A DNA stretch of 5,117 nucleotides from Gemmatimonadota bacterium (GTDB lineage Bacteria > GCA-2686955): positions 1 to 5,117 of the forward strand of contig JALXCG010000550.1 of the NCBI GenBank assembly GCA_026991065.1, written 5' to 3'. Both the position numbers and the translations under genes were made by a program. This document shows, in pieces, positions 1 to 5,117 of the stretch. The notes beneath the pieces are model-generated. The model saw only the letters and a program-made list of their open reading frames with translations, was not told where the DNA came from and made no database searches. Each line of letters starts with the position of its first letter. Positions within the stretch are counted from its first letter, which is position 1.

Positions 1-55
1 CCCGGGAGAAGCGCCGCTCCACCGAATAGTCGCTATCGGCTCCGGCAGACCGGAA
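1..55 (-). other. Thiolase downstream flank with two small hairpins
   Basis: This is the stretch just after the thiolase stop codon. It holds a perfect 5-bp stem (TCCGG 41-45 with CCGGA 50-54, loop of 4) and an imperfect stem (CCGAATAG 22-29 with CTATCGG 33-39, one bulge). Neither is followed by a T-run on the minus strand, so a classical intrinsic terminator is not supported. No start codon with a ribosome binding site is visible. Whether a second gene follows in the same operon lies outside the window. Confidence 0.3.
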
Positions 56-1252
56 TCAGAGCCGTTCCACCACTTCGCCGGAGCCGATGCCGCCGCCCAC
101 GCAGCGGGTCACAACCCCGAGCCGACTGTCGCGACGGTGCAACTGATGCACCATGTCGACAATCTGGCGGGCACCGGTGCAACCCACCGGGTGCCCCAGG
201 GCGATGCCGCTGCCCCATTGATTGGTGCGTTCGCGCGGCAGGTCCGGCAGATGGTGAAACGCCGCCGCCACCACCGCCGCGAACGCCTCGTTCAGCTCGA
301 AATAGTCCACCTCGTCGAAAGTGATGCCGCTGCGCTCCAGCAGAGGCGGAATCACTTTGAACGCTCCCTCGCCCATGTAGGCACGCTCGACGCCGACATT
401 CCAGAAACCGCGCAGGGTCGCCAGCGGCTGAATCCCCAACTCGCGCGCCTTGCTCTCACTCGCCAGCACCAGGGCCGCCGCCGCGTCGTTCATGCTGGAA
501 GCGTTCAAGGTGGTGATGGTGCCGCCGTCGGGCTTGAAATAGGGGCGCGCGGCCGCCAGCTCCTCGCGCGAGAGTGGGCGCGGCCCCTCATCGCGTGCAA
601 TTGTGACGCTTCCCTTGCGCCCGCGCGGCGCCTCCACCGGCACCACGTAATCGGCGAAATAGCCCTCCTCCCAGGCGGCGAGAGCGTGCTTGTGGCTGAG
701 ATAGGCAACCTCATCCTGCTCTTCGCGGGTCAGGCCGTAGCGCTCGACAATGCGCTCGGTCATCAACCCCATCAGCTCTCCCTTGCCGACATGGGTGTCG
801 GTGAGGGCGCCGAAGAGACCGTCGATCAGCTTCATGTCGCCATAGAGCTGGCCGCGGGTGCGCCCGGTGTAGAGATAGCGCGCCACATTGCTCATCGACT
901 CGACGCCGCCGGCCAGGCCGATGCTCATCTCGCCGAGCGCGATGCGCCGCGCCATGCTGTGCACCGCGGCGCCGCCGGAAGCGCAGTTCTCGTGGAAAGT
1001 CGTCGCCGGCGAGGTGTAGGGCACCCCCACCCGCTCGGCGGCGTTGCGGGCGATATTGGGCGAGCGGGGATCCTGCATCACCCAGCCCATGCAGGTGTAT
1101 TGAATGGCGGCGGCGGCGACCCCGCTCTGCTCCAGCACCGCCCGCAGCGCCGTGGTCGCCAGATCCTCCGCCTGAATGCCCGACAGACCGCCACCGATGC
1201 TGCCGATCGGCGTGCGCACCGCGCCCAGAATTACGATTCGTTCACTGGCCAT
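56..1252 (-). CDS. Thiolase, acetyl-CoA C-acyltransferase family
   Basis: This 398-residue protein is a cytoplasmic thiolase, which cleaves 3-ketoacyl-CoA with CoA (beta-oxidation) or condenses two acetyl-CoA (the reverse, biosynthetic use). All catalytic elements are visible: the nucleophile Cys90 in NCASGG, the GGVESMS segment at 115-121, NEAF at 321-324, His354 in GIALGHPVG, and the second active-site cysteine Cys384 in CVGGGIGSG. Length matches the usual 390-400 residues, so the gene looks intact. The start at 1252 is supported by a strong GGAGG (1262-1258) five bases upstream. The gene is divergent from the aldolase and has its own promoter candidate and palindrome. Small departures from the commonest motifs (GSG before IALGHP, Arg383 before the last catalytic Cys) suggest a less-studied thiolase subgroup. 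Chain length and direction cannot be read from sequence, so a fadA, atoB or phaA name is not justified. Confidence 0.95.
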   Translation of the reverse strand: MASERIVILGAVRTPIGSIGGGLSGIQAEDLATTALRAVLEQSGVAAAAIQYTCMGWVMQDPRSPNIARNAAERVGVPYTSPATTFHENCASGGAAVHSMARRIALGEMSIGLAGGVESMSNVARYLYTGRTRGQLYGDMKLIDGLFGALTDTHVGKGELMGLMTERIVERYGLTREEQDEVAYLSHKHALAAWEEGYFADYVVPVEAPRGRKGSVTIARDEGPRPLSREELAAARPYFKPDGGTITTLNASSMNDAAAALVLASESKARELGIQPLATLRGFWNVGVERAYMGEGAFKVIPPLLERSGITFDEVDYFELNEAFAAVVAAAFHHLPDLPRERTNQWGSGIALGHPVGCTGARQIVDMVHQLHRRDSRLGVVTRCVGGGIGSGEVVERL

Positions 1253-1256
1253 GAGA

Positions 1257-1262
1257 TCCTCC
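1257..1262 (-). promoter_or_regulatory. Ribosome binding site of the thiolase
   Basis: On the minus strand the sequence reads GGAGGA, four bases before the ATG at 1252. This near-perfect Shine-Dalgarno match fixes the thiolase start. Its GGAG core could pair with CTCC just upstream of the palindrome if a transcript began far enough upstream. Confidence 0.85.
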
Positions 1263-1267
1263 GGAAA

Positions 1268-1292
1268 CGTTGGAAATAACTGTTTTCCAACG
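1268..1292. repeat. Perfect 9-bp inverted repeat, probable operator
   Basis: CGTTGGAAA (1268-1276) and TTTCCAACG (1284-1292) are exact reverse complements separated by 7 bases. The element lies between the thiolase ribosome binding site and the -10 candidate, and it overlaps the predicted transcription start. That is a typical place for a repressor operator. Acyl-CoA degradation genes are often controlled by TetR- or GntR-type repressors with palindromic sites, but I do not recognise this site as that of a named regulator. An RNA hairpin is the alternative reading. Confidence 0.6.
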
Positions 1293-1293
1293 G

Positions 1294-1322
1294 AGTTTAG
1301 ACCTTTTCCGGGGGCTTCTCAG
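1294..1322 (-). promoter_or_regulatory. Sigma-70-like promoter candidate for the thiolase
   Basis: On the minus strand CTGAGA (1322-1317) is followed after exactly 17 bases by TAAACT (1299-1294). Each hexamer matches four of six consensus bases. Transcription would begin near 1287, inside the inverted repeat, giving a leader of about 35 bases. The matches are modest, so the call rests partly on position. Confidence 0.35.
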
Positions 1323-1583
1323 GCTTTTTCGGTCTCTCCGCGGCGCTTTCCCTTACTCCCTCTTACCGCCCCCATCTCATCCCCATCCGCGCCGCACCAC
1401 CGCCGGCTCTCCCCCACTCCGGCGCAACTTTTGCCAATCCCCCGGCCCCGATTGCGTTATCCTATGCGATCGTTCAAAAACATCAAACTTCATCACCGAC
1501 AGCGCGCCCCGCGCGGACGCCGGGCCTCCCCGAACCTCCCGTCCGGGCGCGCCGAATCCACCCCACGGCGCTCATCCACAGCC

Positions 1584-1587
1584 GGAG
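1584..1587 (+). promoter_or_regulatory. Ribosome binding site that decides the aldolase start
   Basis: GGAG lies eight bases before the ATG at 1596. The reading frame is open for another 140 codons upstream, so this site, with the homologous protein beginning here, is what selects the start. Confidence 0.75.
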
Positions 1588-1595
1588 AAACCACC

Positions 1596-2870
1596 ATGAC
1601 CTCTGATTTCCTCAAAGCGGTAGAGATCGGGCGCCCGCCCAACATCCAGCGCCTCTTCCCCAACTCCAAAGCTCTCATCGTCAGCGGCAAGGTGATCAAC
1701 CGCGCGCTCAAGACCAAGGGCCAGGCCATCGCCATCGCCGCCAACGGCCGCAACCACCTGGTGATCCGCGGCGCCCTGCGCGCCGCCCAGCGGGCCAACG
1801 CCGCCCTGCTGATCGAGATCGCCAAATCGGAAGGCGGCGCCAACGCCTACTGCGCGGTGAACTACTGGAACATTGCCCGCCACATCGACGCGGTCTGCAA
1901 CGAACTGGGCATCACCATCCCGGTCGCGGTTCACGCCGATCACTACGGCATCAAGGGCGACAAGGACATCGAGCAGGCGCGCACCGAAATCCCCTCCATG
2001 TTCGACGCCGGCATCACCTCCATCGCCATCGACGCCTCGCACATGATGGACGCGGACAATCTCGCCGCCAGCCTCGCCCTCAACCGCTACGTGCCAAAAT
2101 GGGCCGGGCTCGAAACCGAAGTCGGCGAGATCAAAGGCTCCGCCGGCCTCTCCACCGTTGAAGAGGCGCTCTTCCTGGTGCGCGGCCTCAACGCGCACGA
2201 CATCTTCCCCGACTGGATCGCCCTCAACAACGGCACCAGTCACGGCCTCGAAGCCAGCGGCCAGGGGATCCAGGTCGACCTCACCGCCGAGATCCACAAA
2301 GCCCTGGAGCCCTACGGCATCTGCGGCGCCCAGCACGGCACCTCCGGCAACAGCACCGAGCGCCTGCGTCAGATCGCCGCCCGCACCCGCACCACCAAGG
2401 CCAACGTCGCCACCGCCCTGCAGATGATCTCCTGGGGCGTCGAAGTCAACGACTACGGCAACGCGGTCCTGGATAGCGACGGCAACTTCAAGAAAGTCTC
2501 CGGCCAGGGCGTCAGCGACGAACTCTGGGCCGAGATGGTCGCCTACGCCAAGGAGCACGGCCTCTCCGGCGGCAACTTCAAGAAGCTCAACCTCCCCTTC
2601 GAAAACAAGATACTCGGTCAAAGCGCCGAGGTCCGCGAGCGCAGCGTGCAGGCGGTCGAAGATTTCGTCTTCCACCTGCTCACCGAGGTCTTCAACGCCA
2701 AGGACTCCGCCCCGATCGCAATCCAGGCGCTCCTCGACGCCGGTTCCTACGATCTCGGCCCCAACGCCAAGCGGATCGAAGACCCCGCCGAGTGGACCGA
2801 GGCAAAATATCGCGAACGCGCCAAGTCGATCGATTCCGACAAAGGCCCCGAAGGCGATTTCGACGACTGA
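1596..2870 (+). CDS. Class II fructose-bisphosphate aldolase, long form
   Basis: This 424-residue cytoplasmic enzyme most likely interconverts fructose 1,6-bisphosphate with dihydroxyacetone phosphate and glyceraldehyde 3-phosphate in glycolysis/gluconeogenesis, using a divalent metal (zinc). Class II motifs appear in order: VHADH with catalytic-type Asp115 and metal ligand His116, DAGITSIAIDASH at 137-149, LETEVGEIKG at 172-181, a second metal-type histidine in GTSHG (His216), a third in QHGTSG (His247), and the phosphate-binding NVATALQ region at 270-276. The start at 1596 has GGAG (1584-1587) eight bases upstream and matches the beginning of the recognisable protein; the frame is open further upstream but not coding-like. 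The usual E. coli-type enzyme is about 360 residues. The excess here lies mainly after residue 285 and ends in a charged, acidic tail. Codons are strongly C-ending, as expected for a well-expressed gene. A related ketose-bisphosphate aldolase specificity (for example tagatose) cannot be excluded. Confidence 0.9.
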   Translation: MTSDFLKAVEIGRPPNIQRLFPNSKALIVSGKVINRALKTKGQAIAIAANGRNHLVIRGALRAAQRANAALLIEIAKSEGGANAYCAVNYWNIARHIDAVCNELGITIPVAVHADHYGIKGDKDIEQARTEIPSMFDAGITSIAIDASHMMDADNLAASLALNRYVPKWAGLETEVGEIKGSAGLSTVEEALFLVRGLNAHDIFPDWIALNNGTSHGLEASGQGIQVDLTAEIHKALEPYGICGAQHGTSGNSTERLRQIAARTRTTKANVATALQMISWGVEVNDYGNAVLDSDGNFKKVSGQGVSDELWAEMVAYAKEHGLSGGNFKKLNLPFENKILGQSAEVRERSVQAVEDFVFHLLTEVFNAKDSAPIAIQALLDAGSYDLGPNAKRIEDPAEWTEAKYRERAKSIDSDKGPEGDFDD

Positions 2871-2894
2871 TCTTTTCTTGAATCAGTGCACCCC

Positions 2895-2941
2895 CTGCTG
2901 CCCCCTCCACCCCGCGGAGGCCGGCGCAGCGGGGCAGGCAG
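2895..2941. repeat. Bulged GC-rich hairpin after the aldolase
   Basis: CTGCTGCCCC (2895-2904) pairs with 2931-2941 with one bulged G. Inside it CTCC (2905-2908) pairs with GGAG (2916-2919). It sits between two convergent genes and directly before the stronger hairpin. It could take part in termination or 3'-end stability, but no T-run follows it. Confidence 0.4.
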
Positions 2942-2951
2942 CGCACCGGAA

Positions 2952-3000
2952 CGCGCCGGTCCCGGCCGAAAGAGCGGCCGCGGCCGGCGCGCGTGGTTTT
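2952..3000 (+). terminator. Strong intrinsic terminator candidate for the aldolase
   Basis: CGCGCCGG (2952-2959) pairs perfectly with CCGGCGCG (2984-2991). The stem continues through a U-G and a C-G pair and one C-C mismatch into a perfect 6-bp inner stem, CGGCCG (2963-2968) with CGGCCG (2975-2980), closed by the loop AAAGAG. TTTT follows at 2997-3000 after five bases. The stem is far stronger than needed, while the T-run is short and slightly displaced. Because the neighbouring genes converge here, the hairpin may serve both strands, although the minus-strand side has no good T-run. Confidence 0.5.
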
Positions 3001-3017
3001 GGCTCATCGCAGGGACT

Positions 3018-4676
3018 TCAGTCCGACTTCGCAAAGCGGAAGCCGAAGTCACTGTAGTTCCCGGCAGGGTGGTAGCCAGAGCGGTAGGAGATGCGCACGT
3101 GGGAGACGTAGCTATCGAAACTGCCGCCCCGTATAACCCGGTCGAGCCCGCTTGTGGGTCCCGTCGGATCGATCTCTGGTGAGGTGCCCAAGCTGCACTT
3201 CCACCTGTCATTGACCCACTCAAATACATTGCCCGCGAGGTTATAGACCGGATCGGACAAGTTGGGCTGAACCCCATCCGGGTAGCAGCGAACCGAACAG
3301 GTCCAGCCCAAACACTCGCCAAAGTTCGCGTCGAGGCACTCCTGGGGTCTTCTATTTCCCATAGGATAGATCCGCTCGTCGTTCCACTGCGCCGCATACT
3401 CCCACTCGGCGTCCGTCAGCAGCCGGTAGCCGGTGGCCGCGTAGGGGTTGCCCTCCGGACCGCACTCCCAAGTCGAGTGGTCGTAGGCACGGGGAAGCCC
3501 CTCCGCGAGCGAAAGCCAGTCGCAATAGGCTGCCGCCCCATACCAGGTCACTTCCTTCATCGGGTGGCTACCGTTGAGCCCAAATCCGGCGTCGCGCAGA
3601 GAGAAGACTCCATCGGAAAACGCGATCTCGCAGTGCTTATCGTTCAGGTTCACCAGTATCTTGGCGCTCCCATCGAGGTTGGTCCGAACCGATGTGGACG
3701 TCGCCGTCGCATAGCCATGGTCGTAGGCCCATTGCACCAGGTCCAGGTAATCCTGGTTCGTCACCTCATACTGACTGATCCAGAAATCGTGGGTCAGAGT
3801 CACTTGGCGTTCGTTCTCGCCGCACTTCGCTTCCCCGTCCCCCATGATGAAGGTTCCGGAAGGAACAAACACCAGTGAGGGGGGCGCCGGAGGCAGCAAA
3901 TCCTCACACTGTGTATCGCATGCATCACACTCGATGAGGCGGCAACTGATCGACTGGGCGATCGCGACATAGCAGTCGGTACACGCGACCCCGGTCCAGC
4001 AGTCCCAGCAGTTCACCACCAGGGTCATCGCCCAGGAGCACCAATCGCCGCCCAGAAGACACTCGTTGACGACGCACCAGGTACACCCCGGAGAAGCCTG
4101 CGGGTAATCCCCGATCAACGACTCAAAGCGCCCCTCCGCAACGCTGCCGTCGTGCGGGAGCAGCGTTTTGACCCGACCGTCGAGCGAGCCCAGCGACACG
4201 CGGGCTACCCGGCTCCGGCCCAGATCCACGCCGGACTCCAGCAGGAAGGGTGCCCGGCGCCGGGTCATCGGCAGAACCAGAAAAGCGTGGGCGTCTTCCC
4301 CCGCCTCGAGCGCGGCGCCAAAAAGCGAAGCCGGTTGCTCCGACTCGATCGGCACCAGCGCCACCCGGTCGGTGCCGACCCGCACGACCACGGCAGCGCC
4401 GATTCCGAGCGAAAACCCGCGCGCCTGAAGACGTTGTTCCAGACCGGCCAGAGCCGGAGCGGCGAGAAGACGCTCCACCGCGCCCTTTTGAGCCTGGAAG
4501 CGCCCGGCGTCCAGCGACTCGGCAAAGACCTCGATCCGGCCTTTGTCGAAACAACTGCCGGAGAGGGCCATGCCCTGGATCGGCAGCAAGAGCAACCCGC
4601 AAAGGGCGGTGAGAACACCAATTCCAGTGGTTCTGAACTGATTGAGAAAGGTCAAAGCAGATAGGTGGCGCAACAT
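3018..4676 (-). CDS. Exported Cys-rich protein with FGE-sulfatase-like domain
   Basis: This 552-residue protein starts with a signal peptide (hydrophobic core about 18-32, likely cleavage after GMA near 37). Residues 39-197 form a soluble domain with a helix-like start and strands such as AAVVVRVGTDRVALVPI. Residues 198-257 contain 12 cysteines, including CTWC, CWDC and CTDC pairs, followed by a Pro-rich linker. Residues 268-552 are an FGE-sulfatase/SUMF1-like domain: VPSGTFIMG near 270, YEVTNQDY, EVTWYGAAAYCDWL near 376-388, GYRLLTDAEWEYAA at 416-429, NLAGNVFEWVND near 479-490, RGGS at 516-519 and terminal GFRFAKSD. After RGGS the two cysteines needed for formylglycine formation are replaced (Ser522, Val527), so sulfatase activation is unlikely; a binding or structural role is inferred. 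The first two regions recall halocin C8-like bacteriocin precursors. The start at 4676 follows AGGAGG by four bases and gives the signal peptide; an upstream in-frame ATG at 4742 would not. Function is unknown. Confidence 0.85.
   Translation of the reverse strand: MLRHLSALTFLNQFRTTGIGVLTALCGLLLLPIQGMALSGSCFDKGRIEVFAESLDAGRFQAQKGAVERLLAAPALAGLEQRLQARGFSLGIGAAVVVRVGTDRVALVPIESEQPASLFGAALEAGEDAHAFLVLPMTRRRAPFLLESGVDLGRSRVARVSLGSLDGRVKTLLPHDGSVAEGRFESLIGDYPQASPGCTWCVVNECLLGGDWCSWAMTLVVNCWDCWTGVACTDCYVAIAQSISCRLIECDACDTQCEDLLPPAPPSLVFVPSGTFIMGDGEAKCGENERQVTLTHDFWISQYEVTNQDYLDLVQWAYDHGYATATSTSVRTNLDGSAKILVNLNDKHCEIAFSDGVFSLRDAGFGLNGSHPMKEVTWYGAAAYCDWLSLAEGLPRAYDHSTWECGPEGNPYAATGYRLLTDAEWEYAAQWNDERIYPMGNRRPQECLDANFGECLGWTCSVRCYPDGVQPNLSDPVYNLAGNVFEWVNDRWKCSLGTSPEIDPTGPTSGLDRVIRGGSFDSYVSHVRISYRSGYHPAGNYSDFGFRFAKSD
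3906..4085 (-). other. Cysteine-rich module, halocin C8-like
   Basis: This 60-residue segment of the exported protein has cysteines at residues 198, 201, 206, 213, 223, 226, 232, 235, 245, 250, 253 and 257. They alternate with short hydrophobic stretches rich in Trp, Val and Ala. The even number of cysteines and the export signal favour disulfide bonding outside the cytoplasm. CxxC pairs could also bind metal, but the lack of charged residues around them argues against a zinc ribbon. The likeness to halocin C8-type domains is from memory of their pattern. Confidence 0.45.
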
Positions 4677-4680
4677 ACAT

Positions 4681-4686
4681 CCTCCT
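4681..4686 (-). promoter_or_regulatory. Ribosome binding site that decides the Cys-rich/FGE-like gene start
   Basis: The minus strand reads AGGAGG four bases before the ATG at 4676. Another ATG at 4680, in a different frame, directly abuts this site and is too close to use. The upstream in-frame ATG at 4742 has no comparable site, and its extra 22 residues would place polar and Cys residues before the signal peptide. Confidence 0.7.
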
Positions 4687-4781
4687 CTTCGGTGGCGTGT
4701 CATGGTGCATTCGGCGCTACTGCTGGAAGCATAACACCACAACCGGGCGGCCAGTCTGTGGATCTATCGGCGGTACCCGCT

Positions 4782-4787
4782 TATAAT
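4782..4787 (+). promoter_or_regulatory. Consensus -10 box (TATAAT)
   Basis: An exact TATAAT stands out in a GC-rich background. No good -35 hexamer is present at 16-18 bp upstream, so the promoter may depend on an activator. A short palindrome, GCGG (4770-4773) and CCGC (4777-4780) around TAC, abuts its upstream side and could bind a regulator. Transcription would begin near 4794, leaving a leader of about 200 bases before the ATG at 4992. Confidence 0.45.
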
Positions 4788-4807
4788 GGATGCGGTTCGT
4801 AAGGATA

Positions 4808-4836
4808 CAGTGGGACAGTCGGCGCAATCTCCACTG
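4808..4836 (+). repeat. Leader hairpin 1
   Basis: CAGTGG (4808-4813) pairs with CCACTG (4831-4836), and GA/TC can extend the stem past a bulged base. It lies early in the presumed leader of the plus-strand gene and has no T-run after it. Confidence 0.35.
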
Positions 4837-4854
4837 CAGAAATCACATGCGCCA

Positions 4855-4875
4855 CTCAAGCCTTGACCGCTTGAG
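4855..4875 (+). repeat. Leader hairpin 2
   Basis: CTCAAG (4855-4860) and CTTGAG (4870-4875) form a perfect 6-bp inverted repeat around a 9-base spacer. It could be an RNA stem-loop in the leader or a protein site; nothing in the sequence decides between them. Confidence 0.35.
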
Positions 4876-4923
4876 ATCGGCGAGAAGGAATTTGGTTCAG
4901 ACTTTCAGAGTTAGCAGAGCTAC

Positions 4924-4984
4924 GCAACCGATAGAGTGAACGATCGAGATTCCCTATGCGGCCGCCTTGCAGATGCGGCAGGAG
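4924..4984 (+). promoter_or_regulatory. Possible alternative RNA structures at the ribosome binding site
   Basis: GCAA (4924-4927), CCG and ATAG can pair with CTAT (4954-4957), CGG (4959-4961) and TTGC (4967-4970), giving an 11-bp bulged stem. A competing 5-bp stem, GCCGC (4961-4965) with GCGGC (4975-4979), ends directly before the AGGAG ribosome binding site. The two share bases, so they exclude each other. This could modulate translation, but short GC-rich stems arise easily by chance and no known riboswitch signature is seen. Confidence 0.2.
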
Positions 4985-4991
4985 AACACCC

Positions 4992-5117
4992 ATGAAACGC
5001 AGATGTGTCTTTGGTTTGGGATTGGCAATCGCGATGAGCGCGAACTGGGCGCTGGCAGCAAACATTGTCGACAACGGTGATTTTTCACAGGAACTCCAGC
5101 ACTGGACCACCTCCCAG
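4992..5117 (+). CDS. Exported protein, N-terminal part (cut by window edge)
   Basis: The first 42 codons of a gene are present and the frame runs off the right edge. The start at 4992 has AGGAG (4980-4984) seven bases upstream. Residues 1-22 form a classic signal peptide: MKRR, then a hydrophobic core (about 6-20), then ALA, with cleavage likely before Ala23. The mature protein begins ANIVDNGDFSQELQHWT. The pattern of Asn-hydrophobic, then NGDF, then a Trp a few residues on is typical of the first strand of carbohydrate-binding or galactose-binding-like beta-sandwich domains (CBM4/9-like, DUF642-like). This suggests a secreted polysaccharide-binding or surface protein, but the rest of the gene is needed. 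It is divergent from the Cys-rich/FGE-like gene and shares its control region. Confidence 0.75.
   Translation, partial: MKRRCVFGLGLAIAMSANWALAANIVDNGDFSQELQHWTTSQ

Larger units (their letters stand above)
1253..1595. other. Divergent thiolase/aldolase control region
   Basis: This 343-bp stretch separates two divergent genes and has no convincing gene of its own. The thiolase side (1253-1322) holds its ribosome binding site, a perfect inverted repeat and a promoter candidate. The middle (about 1330-1450) is strikingly C-rich on the plus strand. The aldolase side contains a weak promoter-like pair (TTGCCA 1431-1436, TATCCT 1458-1463) whose 21-bp spacing is too long for a confident sigma-70 call. 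A GC-rich leader follows, with GGAC/GTCC-type imperfect stems around 1516-1545. The aldolase frame stays open upstream to 1176, but the composition there does not look coding. Confidence 0.6.
4677..4991. other. Divergent control region between two exported-protein genes
   Basis: This 315-bp stretch separates the minus-strand Cys-rich/FGE-like gene from the plus-strand exported-protein gene. It holds the ribosome binding sites of both, a consensus -10 box for the plus strand, a weak -10-like TATGCT on the minus strand (4733-4728), and several small hairpins in the presumed plus-strand leader. No independent gene is convincing; a minus-strand open frame covering 4856-5110 lies antisense to the plus-strand gene and is not supported. 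Confidence 0.6.

Noticed and set aside
137-1279. 380-codon plus-strand open frame opposite the thiolase
   Set aside because: It is a mirror frame of a GC-rich gene; its translation is rich in His, Arg and Ala with no domain, while the opposite strand encodes a textbook thiolase.
1176-1595. 140-codon upstream extension of the aldolase frame
   Set aside because: The translation is Pro/Arg/Ser-rich and overlaps the thiolase start and its promoter; the ATG at 1596 has a good ribosome binding site and fits the family start.
1572-2675. 367-codon minus-strand open frame opposite the aldolase
   Set aside because: The Gly/Val/Asp-rich low-complexity translation is what antisense of C-ending codons gives; no ribosome binding site or motif supports it.
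4549-4565. Lipoprotein signal at the LSGSC segment of the Cys-rich/FGE-like protein
   Set aside because: The position three before the cysteine is Ser instead of Leu/Val/Ile, and the segment lies after a normal signal-peptidase site.
4123-4710. Overlapping minus-strand frame inside the Cys-rich/FGE-like gene, including an ATG at 4680
   Set aside because: The ATG abuts the AGGAGG site with no spacing and the translation is Arg/Gly-rich noise.
4863-4892. TTGACC as a -35 box for a second plus-strand promoter
   Set aside because: No acceptable -10 hexamer occurs 16-18 bases downstream (AGGAAT is the best).
4911-4935. GCAGAGCTACG resembling part of a cyclic-di-GMP-I (GEMM) riboswitch
   Set aside because: The GCAAACC-type first half and the closing GGGTTGCC-type segment are missing, so the match is too short to stand.
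4856-5110. 84-codon minus-strand open frame at the right edge
   Set aside because: It is antisense to the signal-peptide-encoding plus-strand gene, and no coding evidence was seen.
1-5117. CRISPR array, tRNA, rRNA, insertion sequence or attachment site
   Set aside because: No regularly spaced direct repeats, no cloverleaf or rRNA signature and no transposase or integrase motif were seen on either strand.

Overview
The window comes from a GC-rich bacterial chromosome with clear Shine-Dalgarno sites and Sec-type signal peptides. A Gram-negative heterotroph (a proteobacterium or a deeper-branching phylum) fits best, but nothing here fixes the taxon. It holds three complete genes, one gene cut by the right edge, and three intergenic regions with readable structure. 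All other long open frames are mirror frames of GC-rich genes.

Layout: (1) 56-1252, minus strand: a complete thiolase (acetyl-CoA acyltransferase type) with all catalytic motifs. (2) 1253-1595: a divergent control region. It carries a perfect 9-bp inverted repeat over the predicted start point of the thiolase promoter, and a C-rich leader in front of the next gene. (3) 1596-2870, plus strand: an unusually long class II fructose-bisphosphate aldolase (424 aa) with its zinc and catalytic residues intact. (4) 2871-3017: a short convergent spacer filled by strong GC-rich hairpins, best read as a terminator. (5) 3018-4676, minus strand: a 552-residue exported protein. It has a signal peptide, an alpha/beta-looking domain of about 160 residues, a module with 12 cysteines in 60 residues that recalls halocin C8-like bacteriocin domains, and a C-terminal FGE-sulfatase (SUMF1-like) domain lacking the two active-site cysteines. 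(6) 4677-4991: a divergent control region with a consensus -10 box and several hairpins. (7) 4992 to the right edge, plus strand: the first 42 codons of another exported protein, starting like a carbohydrate-binding or galactose-binding-like beta-sandwich.

The left half is ordinary central metabolism: acyl-CoA thiolysis and the fructose-bisphosphate step of glycolysis/gluconeogenesis, divergently transcribed. The right half is accessory and secretory: two divergent genes for exported proteins share one control region. The most interesting object is the Cys-rich/FGE-like fusion protein; the combination suggests a bacteriocin-like or surface-displayed module, but its function is not known from the sequence.
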